From Rotaria sp. Silwood1 (taxonomy: Eukaryota > Rotifera > Eurotatoria > Philodinida > Philodinidae), in NCBI GenBank assembly GCA_905250075.1, contig CAJNOP010000079.1:319698-383697 (forward strand): a stretch of DNA of 64,000 nucleotides, read 5' to 3'. A program made the position numbers and the translations under genes. Below are positions 10,249-21,548 of this stretch, piece by piece; position 1 is the first letter of the stretch; each line of letters begins with the position of its first letter. The notes beneath the pieces are model-generated. The model did no database searches and was not told the origin of the DNA. It was given only the letters and a program-made list of their open reading frames with translations.

Positions 10249-13200
10249 ATGGAATCTTGTTCTTCGTGTGGCAAATCATTGAGAAAAAATGACGACAAAG
10301 TAATGACAAACAGTCAACTTAGTTTCCATCGTTCTTGTCTCGAGAACATGCTTAATACAAAACCCAAGACTTACGATCAAGTATGTGGGGAAAATGTAGC
10401 TTTATTGGTGGTCTCACTTAAGAGTATTTCTAATACATTTCTGCGCCTTATTGGACAGAGAAACCTCTCAGTTTCTTAATTTCGACCTATGATTTCAATA
10501 CAACGCGTCCTATCCAACTAAATCTAATGATAGTATGAACACAATGAGAAAATGTATTAGAATCTATGCAGAAGATGAATGATATGCTCGAACTGTTGCA
10601 TGCACACGCAGACAGATTCTGTACCTTCATAAAATACTCAGTTTTGGATCAGGTTTCCTACTTTTTAAAAGTCCGTCTCAGTTCAGCTACAGTGGAATTT
10701 CATGAAATTTTCAGCCGTATAGCCTGGTATACAAGCGAGATATTGAATAAACAAGGCTGAAAAAAAGCCGATTTGACTTTCCAAAGTTTCCTGTCCAGGC
10801 TCTTCCTATATATTAAGGTTTTTTTGTCTGGCAGAGTATGTCAGGTTGAAAGACACTACACAATGATTTTTTCTGCAAATTTTTACTACTTAAACAAAGA
10901 GAAACAAAAGAAGTTTACTGACTCGAATGATCGGCTTTGATAAGATCGGCAGAAAGAATATCGATACGAAAAATATCTCGCTCATATAAAATGTCAAAAA
11001 TTTCAACGTGCCGTTACAAAACAATACTAATTTGAGGATGAATGTCTATGTAGGGTGCGAGATGAATACAAAACACTAATTCACATCCTTACCCTCCCAC
11101 CAGCTCTCAATATGGATTCTTAAAACAGATTATATTTTTATCTGTCTGTTTCTAGAGAGATGATGTAGACTATGTGGCATCAACATTGGCTAAGAATAAA
11201 GATAGTTCAAGCAAAGTTTCTTCATATACAATGCAAATAGATGAAGACCGATGGGAATGCAAACATTGTTTTGCGAAAAATTCAACTTCAGAAAAACGAT
11301 GTCAGTCATGTGCTAAATCACGAGTTACTCGTCCTTCATCCACAGTTGGCTCTTCTTACACAACAATCACCGAAGAACAATATGGTCATTCATCATCGTC
11401 GGATGCAAACAAAACAACTGACGACTACACCTCGGCCAAATCATCCAAAAAGGGCAAGTATCTATGTCATATAGTTTCTGTCTGGTATTATGGAAAAGAC
11501 AAATAGCACTCTGTTCTGTCTTAGAAGAGAGACAACAGTTTGGGTCGTCTTGAGTATCAGTTGAGCAAAATCTCAATAACAGTGACATATAGTAGCATTA
11601 TTCGTTAGTTTATTCAGAGATTCCCAAAACTCAAACTTTCAAACTTAAGCTCGACAATTTTTCGACCATTGATAAAAAGAGGAAAACAAGTGATAAGAAA
11701 GGATTTCATTGTTGACAATGCATGATCCAGACACACGAAGAAAGCTTTCTAGCTTCAGTTCCGTGCGTATCTAGTTGTAGCTCTATCAGATTCTTCTCTC
11801 TATCTATCCTCTTTTGTGAAACACGATCTAAAAAAACGTGTTGAAGTACTGTGACAGACGCCCTCTGGACTCATTACAGACCGTGACAGATGAACTTCAA
11901 AAGCCACCACAGATCTTGACAGACGGGCTTCAGAGACCATCACAAACCGTGACAGTCGTTTTTGATGCATGATTCCAGATTATATATCACTAACCTTTCA
12001 TGAAACTATATAAACTGCTTCCTTTTTGCAGCTATAGAGGATTTCGTAAAAGTTGATGACAAATGGGTCCGCAGATAGATCGAATGGAACAATATTCTGG
12101 TGATTAGTAACAACAGCGATATTGCGTTTTACATTTTAATCGAGCAGGGATTGCGCTAGCAGCATTTTTATTATTAAAGAAAAAATAAGATGCCTTCGTG
12201 AAAACTGTTTGGACAAATACCATATTTCTCGTTTTAGGCGGCAGTATCCACGTAATGAAGTTAGCATCATCTTCCTCAGGAAACCTGTCTCCAACGTTTT
12301 ATTCGTGTTTTAAGCACAACTCGAAGAACTTTATCAGATGGGATGCTCAGATTTTTGATACCTCCAAACTTTGATTGATGGGATCATAAATGGAGCTATG
12401 AAAAATCGAATAACGATCGCTAGAGATATCGTATAATCTGATGCGAACGCTCGACAGAGCTCATCGAATTGTGCTTGAAACAGATCCATAGACAAATATG
12501 GTGTTGGGGTTTCAGTAGAGAAATATCAGTATTTTAAGATTTTTTGAATCACAGTGTGAGAGATACAAAATCTGAACATACCATTGGATAGACCTTATCG
12601 AGTATTACTTCGAACTCAACTAGAACAGCTACCGAAACGAGAAGGGTGCTAAGGTCACTTACGTGCTAAATCTTAATTCAAGTAAGTTGTTTTTTTGCTT
12701 TACCGACTACTAAGTAGATCTCAATATTTCTGTTTCCAAAAAACAACTATTCTTGATTTTATGTATATATATATATATAGTCACCAAAGATGATGATGAC
12801 GACCATGGTACAGCAAGCACATTTAGTAAAAGTTCGTATGACAAGTATCACGGGAAAGAAAGGAACGTCACAGAAAAGCATCAAGAATCTAAATACGACA
12901 AACTGCATAGTGAATCAGATGACGATCAATCGTCCGTATCTCACAAAAGACCAATATCATCAACACAAAAAAAATCAACAGAACCTCGCACTCCATCTCC
13001 ATCGTTCCCGAAACATGTAGGTATGGTTTACATACCTGATCTGCCATCGGACATAGAAGATAATTATAAATTGGAAACATTAATTTGTCGTCGAATAGAA
13101 GATCTTCTTCAGATCAAACCAACAAAAGTGAAATGTTATTCAAAGTTAGGTATTGGCGTTATTTATGTAAAAGATGACCAACTCAAAAATCGCTTACTGA

Positions 13201-16200
13201 ACAAAATTGGCAAACTCGCTTTAGATCCCAAAAAGAAGGAAAATATTTTATCACATTTGTTGAAACGATTAAGCTTGTTTCGTACATTGTGCTTGACGTA
13301 ACAAACGAGTTAAAAGACGAAGAATTACCAACTACAAAAGAGATCTCTCGTCGTTGGGTCGAATTGCATAAAGGAGAGAAGCCATTATCCTGTGACATCT
13401 TAAATGCACAATTTCCAAATATCTACTGTGTTGTTTCTTCCGCATTAGATGAACTCATCAATACTTCATATAATGGTGTCTTCAGTATAAAAACTCTTTT
13501 AGGCCATATTTATTATTGTGCAGATTGTAGTTTCTTCGAAGATTTACCTCGCACAATTAAGAAACATCATTTACAAGAAGCGATTGCTGATGCAATTGGA
13601 CGATCAGATCTTCCATCCACTTCCCTTTATGCTCAAATCAACAGACACTCAGCCACTGCATGCATCATTTCTGCTAATGTAGCAAGATTATGGTCTACAA
13701 AAAGTTTCATTATTATAGATAAGAATACATTACAAAAGAAGACCAAGCTTGCAAATCGACTAATTGTTCATCCTATTCCAAAATCATTCTCCATTCAAAG
13801 TATTATTAAACATCGAGAATTTAATAATGCAGTAACATATCATAAGCTTAGTGGCGATCATTTGATTCTAGAATTATCTGATAAAGATGTTTTTGAACAA
13901 TGTTTAGAGCGTGGAGCACTTCGCATCGATAACGATCATGTAGTTCACATAAATCTTTGTAATACTTTAAACAATCCCGATGGGGGTGAGATTGATGATG
14001 ATACATGGTATGAAACAGAAATGCTGCAAATCAAGCCAGATATCATGCAATTTGTTGCCAATCCTCAACATAAAATCTTTCGTTTTCGCTGGAATCCGCA
14101 CATATGGAACGAACAATATAAACGTGTAGCATCACACAAACGTGATGGTGTTCAAGGTACTGCTCCTGATCCAAAGAATCCAACACCGGATCAAATGCGT
14201 CATTTACTTCGAGTAACTGTTATGTTAAATACACTTGCTGTAATACGAAAAAGAAGTTACATGATTGAGGATCATGAAGTACAGTTGAATTTGCAAAACG
14301 AATTGAAGACCATTGTTTATGACCATGATTCAACACTGGAACGAAGAGAAAAGTTATCATTAACAAAAACACCGTATTCTCAAACAACTATACGTGTAGT
14401 TCGAGGTGATTGTCTTGTTGAATACGAACGTATGGCTAAAATGGGAAAACGACCAGTTCTTCTTAACATGACTAGTTCAACAAGTCCTGGTGGTGGGTTT
14501 AGAAAAGGCGATGGAGCACAAGAAGAAAATATTTTTCGTCGATCCGATTATTGTCGCAGTCTTGATATTGAACTTGATAAATTTCTACAAGAACGAGCAG
14601 ATCGTTTGCATTGTTCTTCCGATTGTCGTCTTGATCGTATCTCCGATCCAAACAACATGTATCCAATGGATGAGTACGGTGCAATCTATACTTCAGGAAT
14701 AACAGTCTTTCGACAACAGGAGGAAACGGGTTATGCTTTTATGGAAACTCCATTAGAAAATGTCTGCGCAATTGCAATGGCTGCTTATCGTGATCCTGAG
14801 TTAAAAGGAAATTTTTTAGCACCTAAGTATGCTGTTGGAACAAGGAAAAAGATTGAAAATATTTTTGCCATAGCTTATCATCACAAACATGATTGTCTTA
14901 TACTATCGGCACTTGGATGTGGTGCATTTAAGAATCCACCTGAACATGTTGCGAAACTCTTTTATTCAGTTATTGAACAGTACGCCGGTTTTTTTCACAC
15001 GATTGTATTTGCCATTGTTGATGATCATAATGCCGGTCGTCATCTCAATCCCGAAGGAAACTTTCGACCATTCGCAAGTATCTTAGACAACCAGACTGTA
15101 GAACCGAGTACATCAATGAACAAACCAAATACAATGATTGGTCCTTATCGACTCTTGAGTGATGGTGCAACTGTAAGTAATATTACTATATTTGATCTAA
15201 CACCTTGCAATTATGGAGCTAAATGTACCGAGATCTATAATCACAACCATGCCAATCAATTCTCCCATCCACCTCTTTGTATTTATGCAGCTGTTCATAG
15301 TCAATGTAGAAAAACAGATGATACTGTCCATACAACTTCGTTCATTCATCAAAATCAATGCCGAGATGGTGGTGTATGTCCACAGATTAATGATGAAAAT
15401 CATAATCGACAATTTGAACATCCAGACTACTGTCCAGATGAAGGTAGATGTAAAAATCAGAAAGATGATCATTTGAAACAATTTCGTCATTTACCTCTTT
15501 GCGAAAAAGCACATAAATGTATGGAATATCAAAAAGAAGTCACCAGTCATTGTAATAAATTTCGTCATTGTGCTCCACGTTGTCCCCAGGGAGGCCTCTG
15601 CGTGATGTTTCATGACAAAAACCATTTAGAGGAATTTGAACATCCTTTTTCCAATCCTTGTCCACGATCTCCGTTCGATTGTCCTCATTACATCAAGTTA
15701 GCAGGAGCAAAAGATACTCGAAGTCTTCCAGACTCCACTCAAAATCATTGTATAAAATATGCTCATGTGTGTAAAAACGGTCGCAACTGTACTGATAACA
15801 CATCATTACATTTGTCTAAAACTATTCATATTGCCCGTCATTTATGTTCTTATCATGATAAATGTAGAAACATAAATGATGAAGAACACTTAAATTCCTT
15901 TACACATCCAAATGTTCCTGATATTCGGCCAGCATGTCCATATGGCGATAAATGTCGCGATCTTCGAAAATTTGAACATAAAGTTAGCTTTCGCCATCCT
16001 TCGGCCAGTGAAGATGGTGTTGTACAATATTATGGTTCGAATGAAAATACAAATTTTGTGCAGAATCAGAAAGACAATGTGGCAAATGTTGAGGACTTTA
16101 TTTCAAAAAATAAATGGAAATCCTTGCCGTCAGGAGCTATTCCTCAGCAGATTCTTAACTGGATACGCACTGTACAACCCATTCATCGATGCAGTCCAAT

Positions 16201-18737
16201 TATATTTGAATCAATACTACTGCATGGACATGCAATGAGTCGTGAATATATGGAACATTTGAAAGATCCGATATTTGTTGCTCATTCCGTTTTGCATCAT
16301 ACTCGAATGCGACGTATTGAAGAACTTAAAACAAAGACATGTGAAGAGGATGCTAAACTATATGTGACCGCACTAGTTGCACTGGAATACGAAAAAAATG
16401 GTTTTACTGCAGCAACTGTAGTTCCTCCAACTTTGCTGGGAGCTGAGGTAGCCAAAGGGACCACACCGTATTCTAGCAAAGAAACCTACGAACATATCAT
16501 TAAGAAAAAAGAAATTAAACTATCAAAAACAATGTCAAAGAATAATCTAAATGCCTTGCATACAAAAGCTATTGAAATTGCACAAGCTTCCATTAAACTT
16601 CATTCAGATCCAGCTGGTATTGGTCATCCACCAGATAAAGCTTTGGGTACAGATAAACTTGTTTTTAGTATCTTAGGACCACATTTAGGTCATTATTACG
16701 GAGATGTTATTATTGTTTTCAAACGTGAGATTTTACACCATCCTGATGCGAACTTTTCTATTCAAGCAGCAACATCATTCGCTAGTGGAAATGCTTATAC
16801 ATGGCGACCATGGCTTGGTGATGATCCAAAGGATGTAGCTGAACGAATAAAACATTATCACAGAACAAAGTTACATGCTTCAGTGCCAGGATATGATTAC
16901 GCTACTGCTCTAGAATTAATGGCCCTTACTAGTCTTCGTAAAAAATCAAAGACGATGGATATTAGTCTTCAAGAACTTCTTGATCAATGGGTCGAAATTG
17001 ATTCACATCAAAACATTGAAGCACATTTACCTCAACTTATTCCCCTCGATTATATTGATCATATTTATATTCCGAAAAATCTGTTTAGCGCTCTCAATGA
17101 GAACGCACTTAAAGCAATCGATGCTGTTTTCAAACATCGTATCACTCTTGTACCACACGATGGTGAAGCCAATCATGAAAAAGGACCATTTGGACCAACT
17201 CCCAATTTGAAATCACGAGTGGACTATCAAAATTTTGTAGTTAAAGAATTAATTGACCGGTACAAGGAGAATGCTGCTCATTCATTGTTGAACCCTATTC
17301 AAGGTGTGGTTATCACCATACCCTCATCGGGCTTTGATGATCAGTACGTTTTACCTCTGACCATTTCTCAAGCATATACACAATATCGCATTGGAAATCA
17401 TCACGTATCAAAAGACAATATAACTTATATCTATTGGAAAGCCATGAACGGAGACCTGATGTTGACTTTATCCAATGAAGAAATTGATCCCAATGAGAAT
17501 CAACCAAATCTTCGCTGTTTAATCTGTTATGTCGCTCCAAAACCTACAGCAAGTGATGATGATTATCATGAACACAATTCCTACTTAGCTGCTGCACATC
17601 CATTTCAGCATGACATGATTATGAACAGAAAATCATACAAAGCCAAATCAAATACTTTCTATCTTGGATGTAATAGCAACGATTTTATGACATATTGTTT
17701 ACAAATTCATCGTTCAACAGGAAAAGTCGTTCTTTCACATGCGGGTCCCAATGGAATTTATAATCATGAAGAAATATCGTGTACATTTGGTAGATCAGAA
17801 CTCGATTTAAGTAGAATGGAATTCATTCATGTCAGTGCTGGTGCACACACAGTATCTATTCGAAATTTGATCATCTGTTTCGAGAAACAGACTAGTATGC
17901 ACCCAACGTTCGATAAAAATTACAAGAAAGATACATCTTCTGCAAATGAAAATAAATCTAGCAAAGCACACTCTGATGCCAACCATCATAAACGGCATGA
18001 TGCTCATCAGAGTGCGTCGTCAAGCGCACCTGATGATAAGCCATCAAAAGAGCCAGGTATTTTCGCTAGAGTAGTGAACTTTTTTGTTGGAGATGATGAT
18101 AAATCGCCGAAGTCTTGTCCACATAATGTCAATTGTCTGAAACAATATTCAGACGAAGCAGCTGATCATAATGCCAAATACTCTCATCCTTGTCCTTATT
18201 CTGAACTGTGTCGCAAGAAAGAACCTCACCTCACTCATGAACTGCATACAGCTGCCAAATGTCGAGATGATGAAGCATGCAATAAATTAGACGATCCTTT
18301 TCATCGAGCTTCCTATCGACATACAGGTCGACCTGATTTTCTTATTCCATGTCGTCTACAAAAGGAATGTTCAGATAAATCGTCATTTCACAGAAAGAAA
18401 TATTCTCATGGTGAAGAAGTCTTCGGAAAATTACCAACACCAGCCCCTACAGGTAAGCGATCATGACAAAATCTCGAAAACTACTTACTTAAGAACTCCT
18501 CCATTTGTAGTGTCAAGCAAGCATGAAGGAAGCCATGGTCATGATGAACGAACACCGTGCAAATGGGGAATTAGTTGTCATGACGATAATAATGCCCATC
18601 GAACAAAATTTTCACATCCTTCAGATACGAAACCACATCAACCAACAGACAGTGATAAAACTCCATGCAAATGGGGGACAAAATGCCATGATTCTGACGC
18701 TGCTCATCGAGCAAAATTTTCTCATCCTAAGAAATAA
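10249..18737 (+). CDS. Giant PARG-domain protein with about 16 PBZ-type zinc fingers (one frameshift)
   Basis: Proposed exons: 10249-10380, 11156-11453, 12781-18452 and 18511-18737, about 2,109 residues if one missing base near 13240 is allowed for. In order: an N-terminal Cys/His segment; a RanBP2-type zinc finger (WECKHCFAKNSTSEKRCQSC, about 11249-11310); a low-complexity linker; unassigned regions; and a microbial-type poly(ADP-ribose) glycohydrolase fold with the signature GGGFRKGDGAQEE (about 14489-14527). Next come ten C-x4-C/H/F-x-H fingers (about 15200-16000), a possible ADP-ribosyltransferase-like domain (about 16590-17160; YYGDVIIVF, ATSFASG, IEAHLPQLIPLDYID), a beta-rich unassigned region and six more fingers (about 18115-18730). 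PARG removes poly(ADP-ribose) and PBZ fingers bind it. The PARG and finger calls are firm, the transferase call is speculative, and the first two exons are joined by inference from phase. It could be a pseudogene if the frameshift is real. Confidence 0.75.
11454..12780 (+). other. Large intron of the PARG gene with GC-AG ends (inferred)
   Basis: Coding frame is lost after 11453 and resumes at 12781. The only donor that keeps phase with the acceptor ATATATATATAG at 12780 is GCAAGT at 11454, a canonical GC-type donor. At 1,327 bp it is much longer than the 50-65 bp introns common here. The interior has no gene. A three-unit tandem repeat of about 33 bp lies at about 11850-11955 (units near CGTGACAG). 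Confidence 0.5.
13230..13245 (+). other. One-base frameshift in the PARG gene
   Basis: Upstream coding (phase of 12782) runs to about 13241. Downstream coding continues in the -1 phase with conserved-looking sequence (ITFVETIKLVSYIVLDV) in place of the short out-of-frame tail that ends at 13301. The break falls in the A-rich stretch CCCAAAAAGAAGGAAAATA. A missing A in a homopolymer would restore the frame; either an assembly error or a true lesion is possible. Confidence 0.75.
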
Positions 18738-19298
18738 TCAACATCATGAACTACTAATGTGCTCAAATAATCAACGATTCGTGAACGTTTTCTTTAATCA
18801 AGAATAACTTAGCTATTACAATAGTTAGACACCCAGTTCTTTTTTCAGAATAAAAAGCTGATTTAAATTTGAAATCATATGATTCCACAGCCGTGTTAAT
18901 AATGGAAATAACGCTCACTCACCTTTCATTTTTATTTCCAGCGCTTTATTTATTTAATATGACGAATTCGCCTTGAGGCGCTGACCGTCTTAACAAAACT
19001 AGATCTTCAGGAATCGAGAAAGCAGCACAAAAAATGACAAAGTAAAAGTTATTTAAAAGGAATGAATACACTAGTCAATGAGAGAACTAGCAGAAGACAA
19101 AGTCACACAAGCTATCGAAAAAGGTACAACAGTGAATATCAAGAAAGGATAAAAGTCTTTTGCTTGGTCGATCTGACGGTAAATACTTTATGTGTGCTTT
19201 AATTCGGTAGTGACTATAGAGCACGTTGAATAAATATTTGTATCGTAATGTGCAATCGATGAGATTTGATTCGTGTAATTGAATATTTTTCATTCGTT
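18738..19298. other. No gene seen
   Basis: 3' flank of the PARG gene and probable 3' end of the reverse-transcriptase element on the opposite strand. No defined element boundary was seen. Confidence 0.4.
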
Positions 19299-20347
19299 TT
19301 AACAAACATTTTTTGTATCTTTTTTTGATAGTTGGTAAATGAAAATGGCCATGTAATTCATGTGTAGGACACTAAAAGGGTGATATATTAATCTCAAGCA
19401 TCTTCTATAGAATGCTGCTAATCGTTCACGGGAAGTCATTGAAAAAAGACAATAAATCGTTGACATCATGTACATGTGTAGCCAAATATAAGTATTAAAA
19501 AATTTTAATTTCAATTGTATAAATGATGGGAATTGACGATAAATATATTTTAATATAGTATAAGCTTTTCGTAATTTTATAAATTGTGCATCAATCATAC
19601 TATGAAACGATAGCTTTGAATCAAGATGAAAGCCCAAGTACTTAAAGTTGTTCTTCTGTAGAATCTTTACTCCATCATAGTAGATATTTAGTCTTATGGT
19701 CGTTGAACAACTTTATGATATATCACCATCTCAGATTTCATTGGATTGAGAGGTTGGTGCCAGTCGTTCGTGTATTTTCGAAGCATCAGCATATCATTAT
19801 TAATACGTTCTTCGATTTCTGCGACTTGGAGTTTGTACTTCAGGTGAATAGATAGTACATAAGCAATAGCAATATCATCAACATATGCATGAACATATGT
19901 TGGATCACGAAAGCATTGTTGGAGATCATGATGAATAATGACATACATTACAGGTCCAAGGCAACTTCCTTGAGGAGCACCTCGCTCGACGTTGATTAAT
20001 GTTGATACCACTTCACCATAATCAATTTTCAGAGTCCGATTTGAGAAATAATTAGCTAACCAAACAAGATAAGATGAAGAACAATCAAGCCTTTTTAGTT
20101 TTAGTAGCAGTCCTTGATGCCAGAGTTTGTCAAATGCTTGCAAAAAATCAATATAAACGACCGGCGTGAATGAATTGTAGCGCTGGGATTGAGTAATTTG
20201 TTCTAATAAGCAGTTAACTCTGGATGTTGTTGCTTGATGGGGTCTTGCACCTGATTGTTGGGAAGGCAAAATATTCATTTTAGATGACCAGCTGTTGAAT
20301 CTAATGAGAAATAATCTTTCATAGATTTTACTAACTGTTGGCAGTAT
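19299..20347 (-). pseudogene. LINE-type reverse transcriptase fragment
   Basis: Read on the minus strand, the frame contains reverse-transcriptase motifs of non-LTR retrotransposons: VVYIDFLQAFDKLWH, GAPQGSCLGPVMYV and the catalytic YVDD (HAYVDDIAIAY). The frame breaks near 19694 and resumes in another phase with YLGFHLDSKLSF and further downstream sequence to 19299. The 5' part (endonuclease and ORF1) is missing. The 5' end stops a few bases from the telomere-type tract at 20348. Best described as a 5'-truncated, frameshifted Jockey/CR1-like LINE; the exact clade is not assignable by eye. Confidence 0.85.
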
Positions 20348-20522
20348 AGGGTGTGGGTGTGGGTGTGAGTGTGGATGGGTGTTGGTGGGTGTGGGATGTG
20401 GGTGCATGTCTGTGTGGGTATTGGTATAGTTTATTCTGCTTACCCGCACTCACCCACACCCCACACCCACACTCCACACCCACACCTACACTCGTACCCA
20501 CATCCACATCCATACCCACAGA
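20348..20522. repeat. Head-to-head telomere-type repeats
   Basis: TGTGGG-type units at 20348-20435 are followed, after about 10-15 bp, by CCCACA-type units to 20522, both partly degenerate. The G-rich half abuts the truncated 5' end of the reverse-transcriptase fragment. This is the arrangement expected if the retroelement had been added to a chromosome end and then capped with telomere repeats. Confidence 0.8.
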
Positions 20523-21548
20523 GCATACAAGTAAAGCGAAAAACTCGAAAGAATGAATTATATCCTGTAACAGTTAATTATGACGAGACCAAGATTTTCC
20601 CTTCTAATAGTTTTTTCAAAATTTCCCCAGTCTGCGAATTTTCCAAAATTTCCTCGAGTAATGCAATTTTTCAAAAAATTCCTCCTTCCCGCGTGGGGGC
20701 ACACGAGGAAGATTCTGCACCTCTGCCCACACTCTGTTTGTCGACGAATGATATGATTAGCCAATTGTCTATAAACATAGTCAAAAACTTATGAACAAAT
20801 TTCTTTTGAAATATTATTAATATTTATTATTTAGATTTAGATTTTTAAAATGAAACAAAGTTTATGTAGTAGAGTCACTTTTTACAAATAAGATGATATA
20901 AAAAGTTATATTTTATTTTGAAAGTTTTCAAGTAAAGAATATTATTTTATAATAAAATTTATTTACTTATCAATAATTGATACTATTTCAATTGAAAATA
21001 TTTCTCATTAAAAATTATGATAAATTTAATTCTTCCGTGTCTATGACAACATATTCAATGATATAATTGATAAATTAGGTATGACCATATATTGATATTG
21101 ATTGTTTGTTTTCTTACTTCAGTTTCTATAATAATAACATTTATATTTACTAATTTTTATTCAAAAAGAATAAGAATAATTTATTTTACAAAAAAAAAGT
21201 CAATAAAAATAATAAAATAATCTTGTTTGATATGATTTATAGGGGATTATAATAAGATAACACTAAAATAGAGTTCAGTCAAATATCTTCTTGATTGAAT
21301 CTATTTAAATAATTGCTTGAAAATAAAATGGATAGATCGTCATTCAATTCGACCAATATCAAACGACATCTCTTCTCTATGCATCAAATATTTGAAGATG
21401 CGAAATGTGATTCAATGATCAAAATTGATTGGTTTAAGAATATTTTCCAATAGAAAATGACTAAGAAATTCGAAAGAGAGTGAGAGAGAGAAACATATAT
21501 AGGGATATTGATTGAGTTTGTTCTTTTTTAAAGAAAATCTATTAAAAA
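20523..21548. other. No gene seen; AT-rich 5' flank of the USP gene
   Basis: Marks a compositional change to strongly AT-rich sequence. The last few hundred bases presumably hold the USP promoter and 5' untranslated region. A short (AG)n tract lies at about 21473-21490. Confidence 0.45.

Noticed and set aside
15200..16000. CCCH-type RNA-binding zinc fingers
   Set aside because: Spacing is C-x4 to 6-C followed by H and F/Y-x-H, matching PBZ and not C-x7/8-C-x5-C-x3-H.
13289..18466. Reading the PARG gene as starting at 13289 with a GTG
   Set aside because: The frame stays open upstream with protein-like sequence and continues from the 12781 exon in another phase, so this start is an effect of the frameshift.
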